Source of the DNA: Sediminibacterium goheungense
GTDB lineage: Bacteria; Bacteroidota; Bacteroidia; Chitinophagales; Chitinophagaceae
Assembly: GCF_004361915.1 (NCBI RefSeq)
Contig: NZ_SNWP01000013.1
Span: forward strand, 62,001 to 126,000
Reading direction: 5' to 3'
Length of the DNA: 64,000 nucleotides
Shown here: positions 15,508 to 22,741 of the stretch, piece by piece
Numbering within the stretch: the stretch's first letter is position 1
Layout of the letters: each line of letters starts with the position of its first letter
Notes under the pieces: model-generated
The model's database searches: none
What the model saw: the letters and a program-made list of their open reading frames with translations, nothing else
What the model was told of the DNA's origin: nothing
Made by a program: the position numbers and the translations under genes

Positions 15508-17352
15508 ATGCAACCAGCCACTAAACTGATTACCCTTTTTATACTCAGTTGTTTTGTTTTTGAGGTTCGGGCACAATCATTACCCGACAGCCTGGTATTG
15601 AAAAAAATAAAGTCGGCTGCTGCAAAGCAGTCTGTTATTGCAACTGCTGTTACAAACCTGGCAGATATTCACGGCCCCCGCTTATTGGGTACCACTAATT
15701 ATTACCATGCTGCACAATGGACTAAACAACAGTTATTGAAGAATGGTGCCGACACTGCCTGGTTCGAATCCTTCGATCAGCAGTATCGTGGATGGAAAGT
15801 GAATTCCTTCAATGTAGAAATGACCGCTCCCTCCTATATGCATATTGCTGCCTATCCGCTGGCATATACAAAAAGTTCAAAAGGAACGGTGACGGGCGAT
15901 GTGGTTGTATTGAAACATATAGATAGTCTCTCCGCACTGAAAGGAACATTAAAAGGGAAAATACTGTTGTTGTGCGATGGCTATCGTCCGGTAAACAATA
16001 TGCACAGCATTACATCGCAGCGTATTTCCAAAGAACAGTTGCAGCTGGCGGCTGACAACCCCGACCCCAATGACCTGATGATCGGTTACCACAGCAGACG
16101 CTCTACCCTTCAGGCCATTACTTCTCAGGAAAAACGCCGTGAAGCATTAAACGCCTTCTTTCAATTGTGCGAAAAAGAAGCTGTGGCTGCCCTCATAGAA
16201 CCCAGCGATTACCCATATGGCATTCTGCATATTGATGGGAACAACCATATCCCTTCCTATAGAAAAAATAATGAGATCACACCTGTGCCTTCGTTTGTGA
16301 TGGCCAATGAACATTTCGGACGATTGGTAAGACTGGTTGAACATGGCATAACCCCGAAACTGCGTTTTCATGTAGATGCCGTTTTCAATTTCAATCCCGA
16401 ATACAATGTAAATGTGATAGCAGATATAAAAGGCACCGATAAAACATGGGGTGATGAGCAGGTCATCATGGGTGCACATTTAGATTCCTGGCATGGTGGT
16501 ACGGGCGCGGTGGACAATGCCGCCGGTGTGGCAGTTATGATGGAAGCCATGCGTTTACTGAAAGCTGCTGACCTGAAACCCAAAAGAACCATCCGTATTG
16601 CCCTATGGGGTGGAGAAGAACAGGTATTTGCGGGATCACGTGTGTACACAGAAAAAAGAGTCGGCAGCCTGGTGAACGGAAGTACCCGGCATGACTTTTC
16701 AAAAATATCCGCCTACTTTAACCTGGATAATGGTACCGGAAAAATCAGGGGCATTTATGCACAGGGTAACAGCGCAGTTAAACCCCTGTTTGAAGATTTT
16801 ATGGCTCCTTTTGCTGCCGGTGGCAATGGTACGGTTACATTACAAAATGCCAACCAGACAGATCATGAATTATTTGATGCACTGAATATTCCCGCATTTC
16901 AGTTCATCCAGGATCCGCTCAATTATATTTCAGCCGTTCACCATACCAATCTCGACGTGGCTGAATATGTAAACAAACCCGACCTCCAGGAAAGTGCTAT
17001 AATGGTAGCCTATCTTATGTATAAAGTAGCCATGCACGATAGCCTGCTCCCCCGAAGAGAACATATCAGTATTGAACCCAGTCTCAATGGCAATACCCGT
17101 TTTTTTCTGAAAGGTTTTGACAATGCCGGCTCCGTATCTATCGTGAGCGATTTCAATAACTGGAACATGTTTGGAACACCCCTGAAAAAAGTACCCGGTG
17201 GCTGGACCTGCAGCCTGAACCTGAAACCGGGCCGATACCTTTTTAAATACATTGTAGATGGTGACTGGACCAACGACCCGCAAACACCACCCGACAAACT
17301 GCTCCGCGATGGAAAAGGACATGCAGGGTTAACGGAAATAATTGTGAAATAA
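15508..17352 (+). CDS. Secreted M28 zinc aminopeptidase with C-terminal CBM48-like domain
   Basis: A 614-residue exported protein (signal KLITLFILSCFVFEVRAQ; the ATG at 15508 gives this canonical signal). A PA-type insert (GDVVVLKHIDSLSALKG) precedes the M28 catalytic domain, where the metal ligands are all present: His324/Asp326 region (GAHLDSW), Asp336 (VDNAAG), Glu370-Glu371 (GGEEQ), Asp in NLDNGTG and His in SAVHHTNLD. It should release N-terminal amino acids from peptides in the periplasm or outside. Residues ~527-614 form an AMPK/CBM48-like glycogen-binding fold (FLKGFDNAGSVSIVSDFNNW, GRYLFKYIVDGDW), unusual on a peptidase. It stands alone between two remnant repeats. Confidence 0.88.
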   Translation: MQPATKLITLFILSCFVFEVRAQSLPDSLVLKKIKSAAAKQSVIATAVTNLADIHGPRLLGTTNYYHAAQWTKQQLLKNGADTAWFESFDQQYRGWKVNSFNVEMTAPSYMHIAAYPLAYTKSSKGTVTGDVVVLKHIDSLSALKGTLKGKILLLCDGYRPVNNMHSITSQRISKEQLQLAADNPDPNDLMIGYHSRRSTLQAITSQEKRREALNAFFQLCEKEAVAALIEPSDYPYGILHIDGNNHIPSYRKNNEITPVPSFVMANEHFGRLVRLVEHGITPKLRFHVDAVFNFNPEYNVNVIADIKGTDKTWGDEQVIMGAHLDSWHGGTGAVDNAAGVAVMMEAMRLLKAADLKPKRTIRIALWGGEEQVFAGSRVYTEKRVGSLVNGSTRHDFSKISAYFNLDNGTGKIRGIYAQGNSAVKPLFEDFMAPFAAGGNGTVTLQNANQTDHELFDALNIPAFQFIQDPLNYISAVHHTNLDVAEYVNKPDLQESAIMVAYLMYKVAMHDSLLPRREHISIEPSLNGNTRFFLKGFDNAGSVSIVSDFNNWNMFGTPLKKVPGGWTCSLNLKPGRYLFKYIVDGDWTNDPQTPPDKLLRDGKGHAGLTEIIVK

Positions 17353-17449
17353 ATGGGGTTGAAGAAAGCATAGGTCGCGCAACAATCCAAATTTTAAACC
17401 GCTGTACGTTTAGGCTTATGGCAGTTTTTGTTCCTGGGAATACCCCGGA

Positions 17450-17471
17450 AACTTTTGGAAAGTTTTGGAAC
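17450..17471. repeat. Degenerate palindromic repeat, copy D
   Basis: The left arm AACTTTTGGAAAGTT is intact, the loop is TTGG instead of TCGG, and the right arm diverges after AAC. The preceding bases (ATACCCCGGA) resemble those before copy B (ATACCTCGTA), so the full unit includes some left flank. Confidence 0.6.
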
Positions 17472-17625
17472 TGGCTTTGCAGTTCATCTTCAACGATAAT
17501 AGCAGTCAAGGATCGAGCGATTAAGTGATATAATACGCTAAGCCTGCGACTAATTCTGGGTAGTATAAAGATAGGAAACCTAAACTAGTAGAGAATCGCA
17601 TGCATGGAAGGATGAAAAGAAAAAG

Positions 17626-17642
17626 GGCGGTTTTAAACCGCC
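17626..17642. terminator. GC-rich hairpin near the IS remnant
   Basis: GGCGGTTT pairs with AAACCGCC with almost no loop. It borders the terminal sequence of the IS3-like remnant and may be part of it or a terminator. Confidence 0.35.
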
Positions 17643-17771
17643 TGTAAGTGTCCCTAAAAAGCAGACAGTTTAAAATTAGAGCCGAAAGCTTAAATTTAAA
17701 CTGCAAATATGAAAAAGACACGATTTACGGAGACTCAAATAGTTTCCATTTTAAGAGTTAACGCTCACTAA
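17643..17771 (+). mobile_element. Left-end remnant of an IS3-family insertion sequence
   Basis: TGTAAGTGTCCCTAAAAAGC at the left looks like a terminal inverted repeat of Bacteroidota IS3 elements. About 60 bases on, the frame MKKTRFTETQIVSILR, the standard N-terminus of OrfA, begins. It stops after 20 residues, and no further transposase sequence follows, so only the left ~130 bases survive. Confidence 0.65.
17709..17771 (+). pseudogene. Truncated IS3-family orfA
   Basis: Twenty codons encoding MKKTRFTETQIVSILRVNAH, then a stop. The first 16 residues are the conserved start of the IS3 OrfA helix-turn-helix protein; the last four are chance sequence after the break. Non-functional. Confidence 0.7.
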
Positions 17772-17855
17772 GTCGCAAAATTTCGCATTATTCAATAAAA
17801 TAGTAGATACATCTGTATGGCTAAACAGACTGAAGGTTATTTTTACTTAAACGAC

Positions 17856-20558
17856 TTAAAATCGGAAGTTTAGTTTTAGCATAATCATTCGTGGCCTGAT
17901 CGTATAGCGACTATCTGAAAGTACGTTTGTAGAAACAATTTGTGTTCTATAAATCACATGGTTTAATACATTACTTACAGTTAGTTGCAAGTCTGTTCTG
18001 GAATTAGGTAATCGCAAAGTGGCATTCCCATCAATAAATAAATAATTGGCTGTATTACCAATGGGCGGAATATTGATATAGTTCTCTATTACCCATCTTA
18101 GATATAAGCTTTTATGAAGTAAAATACTAGTTTCAAGTTCTTGAGTGATCTGTTTTGCGTCAACTTTATTTAGCTGATTTTGCATAGCATTGACTAACTT
18201 TTGTGTTGCGGAGCTATACGCATAAACGGCAGTATAATTAAAAAGGAGGTTAGATGAAATTCTGCTATCAACTCTTAATCGATAGGCATACCCATTATTT
18301 TTTGACTGAAGTAATTCACTGTTTTGAATTTGATTGAATCTTTGATGATTCCAGATAAACCCGAGCTTAATATCAGTTTGTATCTTAAAAAAATATTTAT
18401 TGAAGCTGCCGGAAAATGAATAGTAGTCTATATTATTATTGAAATAGTTAACCGCAGATGTCATGAGCGAATTAGAAAGCGTTACATTTTCAATAACATT
18501 TTTTGAAGACTTTACATATACAATCCCTGTATTTATAAATATACCATCAATAGCTTTTTTGAATAAATAATTGACAGATAGACCTTTACTATATGATATC
18601 GGCAGTGAAGAGACATGAGAAGTAGCGGTTCTGTAGGTTGAAAAAATATATCCTTGATACACTTCATTGATATTCCCTATTCGATTATCCATAAATGCTG
18701 AGAATTGAATTGAATTCTGCCGACCGGATAAGAGCCGGACCTGTAACGAAGGATTAAAAGGGATGATTTTCGCCATGGTATCTGCCTCAGTATGCATTTT
18801 GTCATGATACCTTGTGTATTGAAAGTTTAAAGGTAAAGCTAACGCAACCTGTATTCTATCAGATTTATACTCAAACCCTTGCTGCACATAGAATCTCATT
18901 CTTTTCCAAGAAGCTTGATTACTAAAACTATCATTAAGGTTACGATTTTCTAAATTAAGCTCATATAAATCAATACTGGAATTAAGTAATTGGCTTTGAT
19001 AACTGATCCCAATTTGACTTACCTGGCTCCACTGCCCAATTCTTTTTCTGATAGTAAAATAATTTGTCGTAAAAAAAGTAGGAATTTCTAAATGCTGAAT
19101 CAGTCCATTATAATTCTTCCCTTTATTCAAAAAATTTTGATGAAGTCCAGGGTTTACTGTTAATGAAGACGGCGACTTCGTTGTTTGTATATAACTATAA
19201 AACTCAAATGCCTTTGAAGATTTAGTTCTTTTAATAATTGTCAATTCATTCGAAAGCTCAGTGTAAAGATTTGCAAGATTTTGTTGAATACTTGACATAC
19301 CATTGCCCGTAAACGTATTAGCCAAACCGGTTGATCGCTGGTTTTCTATGACAGATATATTATTTAAATAATAATTACTATCATTTATAGTTACGGTAGC
19401 TTGACTTCTAAATGTATTGTTAGTTGATTTGCCTGTTTGCAATTCACTATATTTTATGGAACTAGTATTAGAGAAAAATGAAACTTCTCGATCAAAACTT
19501 TGATATTGTTTATCATACAAATAATACGCATTGATTCGAAGTTGAGTCTTTTTATTCAAGTTAATTAAAGCATTTATGTTGGGAAGCCCTGTATTATTTA
19601 GTAAATATTTTCTAGCAGATAAAGACGGGGGATTTGGAATGGTAACATTTAGCAGATCTCGAAGAGGCTGATAACCTATCCGTTTTTGATTATCAACTAT
19701 ATTATGAGATATAACATCTTTTGTGATGTCAATCCCCGAATTGTTAGACTTATAGTAATTAATAAACTTTGCTTTCTTTTTTAATAAGATATTATTAACG
19801 GTTACTTCATGTACAGATGGACTTCCAAATGAGGCATTACCTTCAATGATAATTTTTTTTCTTGCCGCCTGAGTCGTTATAATATTTAATGCAGGGGCAT
19901 CATTGTATTGAATATTCTCTAAAGCTTTTACAGGTTGGTGCTTATCTAATATCTGAATAGTTGTGACAAGGTCATTAGGGATACCATTGGTAGCAATATT
20001 GTATTTATCATCGAGTAGATTATCACCATCAATATAAAACCGACTAATAGGTTTACCTTGATAAGAGATTTTTCCTTGTTCATCCACATCAATACCGGGA
20101 AGTCTTCGTATTACATCCCCGATACTTCTATCAGTTTCCTTTGCAAAACTTTTGACATTGTAATTGAGGGTATCACCTTGCGCTCGTATGGGTCTACTCT
20201 TATTTTGAACAACTATTTTAGGAAGTTCAGTCATTTCTGTTTGCAAAATAAAATTTACGATAGCTTTCTCCTTTTTTAGCAGTATGCTTTGCTGTGCGTA
20301 ACCAAATGGTCGCACTTGAATTAAAAAACTATCAATTTGAAACATATAGTCTTTGACAATTAGCGTGTACTCCCCTTTTTGTGAAGTGGTGGCAAAAGCA
20401 ATAATGGTTCCAGTTCTTACTTTTACCAGCATCACATGAATATCTGCTATTGGGCTATTATGACTATCTGAAACTTTCCCTGATACGGCAAGTTGTGCTG
20501 AAGTCAAACTTGAAAACATCAGACATATAAATACAAGAAGTTGAATACTTTTCGTCAT
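17856..20558 (-). CDS. TonB-dependent outer-membrane receptor-like protein
   Basis: A 900-residue outer-membrane protein. Signal QLLVFICLMFSSLTSAQ is followed by a carboxypeptidase-regulatory-like beta-sandwich (VSGKVSDSHNSPIADIHVML, residues ~25-110), a plug domain (DVIRRLPGIDVDEQGKISYQ, FYIDGDNLLDDKYN, ~125-240) and a barrel of strands ending in MLKLNFRF with a terminal Phe. It lacks the peptide-binding SusC landmarks and matches the family of receptor-like barrels that accompany GLPGLI proteins. It is third in an operon after a small secreted peptide and a GLPGLI protein. It likely moves or binds a peptide across the outer membrane; the substrate is unknown. Confidence 0.82.
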   Translation of the reverse strand: MTKSIQLLVFICLMFSSLTSAQLAVSGKVSDSHNSPIADIHVMLVKVRTGTIIAFATTSQKGEYTLIVKDYMFQIDSFLIQVRPFGYAQQSILLKKEKAIVNFILQTEMTELPKIVVQNKSRPIRAQGDTLNYNVKSFAKETDRSIGDVIRRLPGIDVDEQGKISYQGKPISRFYIDGDNLLDDKYNIATNGIPNDLVTTIQILDKHQPVKALENIQYNDAPALNIITTQAARKKIIIEGNASFGSPSVHEVTVNNILLKKKAKFINYYKSNNSGIDITKDVISHNIVDNQKRIGYQPLRDLLNVTIPNPPSLSARKYLLNNTGLPNINALINLNKKTQLRINAYYLYDKQYQSFDREVSFFSNTSSIKYSELQTGKSTNNTFRSQATVTINDSNYYLNNISVIENQRSTGLANTFTGNGMSSIQQNLANLYTELSNELTIIKRTKSSKAFEFYSYIQTTKSPSSLTVNPGLHQNFLNKGKNYNGLIQHLEIPTFFTTNYFTIRKRIGQWSQVSQIGISYQSQLLNSSIDLYELNLENRNLNDSFSNQASWKRMRFYVQQGFEYKSDRIQVALALPLNFQYTRYHDKMHTEADTMAKIIPFNPSLQVRLLSGRQNSIQFSAFMDNRIGNINEVYQGYIFSTYRTATSHVSSLPISYSKGLSVNYLFKKAIDGIFINTGIVYVKSSKNVIENVTLSNSLMTSAVNYFNNNIDYYSFSGSFNKYFFKIQTDIKLGFIWNHQRFNQIQNSELLQSKNNGYAYRLRVDSRISSNLLFNYTAVYAYSSATQKLVNAMQNQLNKVDAKQITQELETSILLHKSLYLRWVIENYINIPPIGNTANYLFIDGNATLRLPNSRTDLQLTVSNVLNHVIYRTQIVSTNVLSDSRYTIRPRMIMLKLNFRF

Positions 20559-20604
20559 TAGAATGACAACTATAGAAGTTGCTACTTTATAGGAAATTGG
20601 AAGC

Positions 20605-21474
20605 CTATTTTTCCGTTAACTCAATTGGGTTATTAATATTAACACTCTTTTGTTTCATATTGGATAGTTTTTGCTTAGCAATCATTTCAGCATTATCTTT
20701 TAAGAATTGCTCTGCCATTTGATCTGTCATACCAACAAATTTTCCAAGAATCCAGGGATTTTGTTTAGCAGCTGTCATTAATGCATCAAATTTCTCTTTG
20801 GTGGTTTGTATAGTCTTGGGAGGAAGTTGTATCATTCTTTCCTGATGGGATATATTCTGTATTGATATAAATTTAAATTGAACTTCTTTTTTTTCATCAG
20901 CCGCTTCAAGAATGAGACCCGGTAGACCGTGTAACTTCCATGGGCCCGTTGAAAAAGGCAGACTGGGTGCGAACCAAACATCATATTTTCTTCCTTTTAC
21001 AAAAGCTGTAGCTTTTTGGCATAATATGTCATTGATACGAGTCGTATCATCTGATATTTTCCACTCAATTCTTGGCAACTCAAAATCATATCCAAAATAT
21101 AATTGATACACCAAATTATAAACTGAATAACTTTTGGCAGGGTTGGTGAAATTGTATTGTATCATTCTACTTTTATTCATATAGTTCGGAGGATAATTCG
21201 ACCCTCTATGAATAGTACCATCTGCTCCTATTTCTTCCCATCTGGCTTTATGATAATTAGCATACTCAATTTCAAAATCATAGCTGCTGAATTCAGAACC
21301 AAGCTTTGAAATTAAGAGTTGCATAACTTCTTCACCAGGCTTATCCCGATTTGTAGTATCGTATATATGTATAATTTTATACTTCGTTAATAAAAGTGCA
21401 TTCTCTTTTTTTTGACCACTGGTTATTTGTGATATACCTAGGAAAAACAAAAGGAATGAAATGAATTGTTGCAT
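20605..21474 (-). CDS. GLPGLI family protein
   Basis: A 289-residue exported protein (signal QQFISFLLFFLGISQITSGQ). The family's name motif GLPGLI is at residues 183-188 (WKLHGLPGLILEA), preceded by the typical DVWFAPSLPFSTGPW. I chose the ATG at 21474 because it directly precedes a clean signal peptide; a longer frame would add 26 residues that read into the preceding hairpin. The family is Bacteroidota-specific and usually paired with a TonB-dependent receptor, as here (46 bases before it). Its biochemical role is not established. Upstream is a small secreted peptide gene, separated by an 11-bp perfect hairpin. Confidence 0.9.
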   Translation of the reverse strand: MQQFISFLLFFLGISQITSGQKKENALLLTKYKIIHIYDTTNRDKPGEEVMQLLISKLGSEFSSYDFEIEYANYHKARWEEIGADGTIHRGSNYPPNYMNKSRMIQYNFTNPAKSYSVYNLVYQLYFGYDFELPRIEWKISDDTTRINDILCQKATAFVKGRKYDVWFAPSLPFSTGPWKLHGLPGLILEAADEKKEVQFKFISIQNISHQERMIQLPPKTIQTTKEKFDALMTAAKQNPWILGKFVGMTDQMAEQFLKDNAEMIAKQKLSNMKQKSVNINNPIELTEK

Positions 21475-21488
21475 GGTATAACAAATAT

Positions 21489-21519
21489 AGTACCGAATGA
21501 CAAAAAGGCATTCGGTACT
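21489..21519 (-). terminator. 11-bp hairpin between peptide and GLPGLI genes
   Basis: AGTACCGAATG pairs perfectly with CATTCGGTACT across 9 bases, 13 bases past the peptide gene stop and 15 before the GLPGLI start. No strong T run follows on the minus strand, so it is more likely a partial terminator or mRNA-stabilising hairpin than a full stop. Confidence 0.55.
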
Positions 21520-21532
21520 TGTTAAAAGTAGA

Positions 21533-21859
21533 TTAGTGACCGGAGAAAACACCGTTTACATATGTCCAAGTAGTCCAACCGTTGGCACAAGCTTGGTTAC
21601 AGAAATCTTGCTCCATTTCAGGAAGAAGTTGATTTCCGGTTACTGTCCAAGTACCACAAGTAGTTGAATAAGTTCTTGGTGACTCTGTAAGAGACTCTTG
21701 TGAAACAGTTTTTTTACCTAACATGCCGGCTGAAAGCTCAATCTTTGTTTCTTTTGTAACTACATTTTTTGAAGGCTCAGTTTTAGCACTGGGCGAAAAT
21801 GAAGAAAGTGTAAAAAGACCAATGAGTCCAGTTACGGCTACAATCAAAATTTTTCGCAT
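21533..21859 (-). CDS. Small secreted peptide (108 residues), possible precursor
   Basis: Signal peptide (KILIVAVTGLIGLFTLSSFS), then a Ser/Thr/Lys/Glu-rich leader-like stretch (KTEPSKNVVTKETKIELS), and a C-terminal ~40-residue core with three Cys (TTCGTWTVTG, DFCNQACANGW) and aromatic residues ending VFSGH. The layout resembles an exported precursor with a Cys-containing product. It is first in an operon with a GLPGLI protein and a TonB-dependent receptor. No family recognised. A tract of 13 G lies ~265 bases upstream of the start. Whether the peptide is processed is inference. Confidence 0.65.
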   Translation of the reverse strand: MRKILIVAVTGLIGLFTLSSFSPSAKTEPSKNVVTKETKIELSAGMLGKKTVSQESLTESPRTYSTTCGTWTVTGNQLLPEMEQDFCNQACANGWTTWTYVNGVFSGH

Positions 21860-22124
21860 ATTTTTTGTTTTATTTCCCTGTCTATTGCCATGGGAATTTT
21901 GTCAGCGTCACGCTTAGAACCGCTACCGTGATCTCGGTGTTTCCAGTTTTAGAATTTTTTTCCTGGCCTGTGTTTGCTTCGCCATTTTCAATCTAAATCA
22001 ACCATTACTCCTTTTAAGAAAGGATCATTTATGACCATGCCCTTCAAGTATGCGCTTACTTGAATTCTTATCATAACAGCTATGCATCGCAATCATGATA
22101 ATGACAGATTGAATTTTGTAAAAT

Positions 22125-22137
22125 GGGGGGGGGGGGG
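22125..22137. repeat. Poly-G tract of 13 bases
   Basis: An uninterrupted run of 13 G on the plus strand (13 C on the minus strand) between two small-peptide genes. It lies ~265 bases upstream of the 108-residue peptide gene. Homopolymers this long are prone to slippage and are often phase-variable; sequencing error is the alternative. Confidence 0.8.
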
Positions 22138-22261
22138 AGTAATACTAATTTTGCTATATGATAATAGAATAGAAAGATGCTTGTTAGCTAAATTTGTTTT
22201 CTCATAAATTGTACGATACAATATGATTGGATCCTCACACAATTTATCCTGTTAGAATCAT

Positions 22262-22288
22262 AAAAAAAAGGGGTAAAAACCCCTTTTT
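22262..22288 (-). terminator. Intrinsic terminator for a minus-strand transcript
   Basis: AAAAAGGGG pairs with CCCCTTTTT around a 6-base loop; read on the minus strand it ends in eight U. It lies 28 bases past the Cys-rich mini-ORF's stop, which supports that ORF being transcribed. Confidence 0.8.
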
Positions 22289-22316
22289 CAACAAGTAGTT
22301 AGTCACTCATTAGAAC

Positions 22317-22553
22317 CTAAAAGCTTTGTTTCAATGATTTGCATTTGCAGTAAAATATTAAGCAACCATATTGATTATTAAGATTATTAGTTACAGGACA
22401 GGGCACTTTACATGTATAGCAATCATATAAACGGGCCTCCGATTTTGAACGTTCCTCACAGCTCTCTCTCGTAAAGGACATACCAACCCTTATAGGAAAG
22501 TTAATGATTAATTTTATTACTCGATTATTCAGCAAAGAATCAGTAATCTTCAA
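22317..22553 (-). CDS. Cys-rich small ORF (78 residues with TTG, or 54 with ATG start)
   Basis: The C-terminal half contains eight Cys (SCEERS, LYDCYTCKVPCPV, YGCLIFYCKCKSL), far above chance, and the frame is followed by a strong minus-strand terminator. A TTG opens it directly after a stop codon; the only ATG (at 22481) gives MSFTRESCEERSKSEARLYD onwards. The upstream residues include a weakly hydrophobic stretch but not a convincing signal peptide, so the gene may be a remnant missing its leader, or a cytosolic metal-binding peptide. It lies on the same strand as the peptide/GLPGLI/TonB operon but has its own terminator. No family recognised. Confidence 0.45.
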   Translation of the reverse strand: MKITDSLLNNRVIKLIINFPIRVGMSFTRESCEERSKSEARLYDCYTCKVPCPVTNNLNNQYGCLIFYCKCKSLKQSF

Positions 22554-22561
22554 AGCAATTG

Positions 22562-22641
22562 GTACACCCTAGCGGTGTAACACGAAGTCCCTCGTGCCTC
22601 GGAGACTCTTCGACGAACTTCTTTGCTTTAAGCAAACCCTG
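22562..22641. repeat. Compact cluster of short inverted repeats (REP-like)
   Basis: ACACC/GGTGT, CGAAG/CTTCG-type and GCTTTAAGC arms follow each other (ACCCTAGCGGTGT, TCGTGCCTCGGAGACTCTTCG). This looks like a folded intergenic repeat bordering the nuclease/STAND gene on its left. Confidence 0.45.
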
Positions 22642-22741
22642 CGGAGAAAAAAGTTTTAGAACCTTCTGAAAGCTATGTCACATATTGTTTTTTTGTATCT
22701 TAGGTTTTCCCCCAAATCTAGATACCCTAAATTTTATTATA

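Larger units (their letters stand above)
17353..17855. other. Remnant-rich intergenic stretch
   Basis: No intact gene. It contains a degenerate copy of the palindromic repeat, a GGCGGTTT/AAACCGCC hairpin, and the left end of an IS3-family element with its truncated orfA. Confidence 0.6.

Noticed and set aside
21923..22074. Two very short minus-strand frames (28 and 20 codons; MIRIQVSAYLKGMVIND... and MAKQTQARKKILKLE...)
   Set aside because: Adjacent and plausible-looking, but too short and unconnected to any known family; possibly gene debris.
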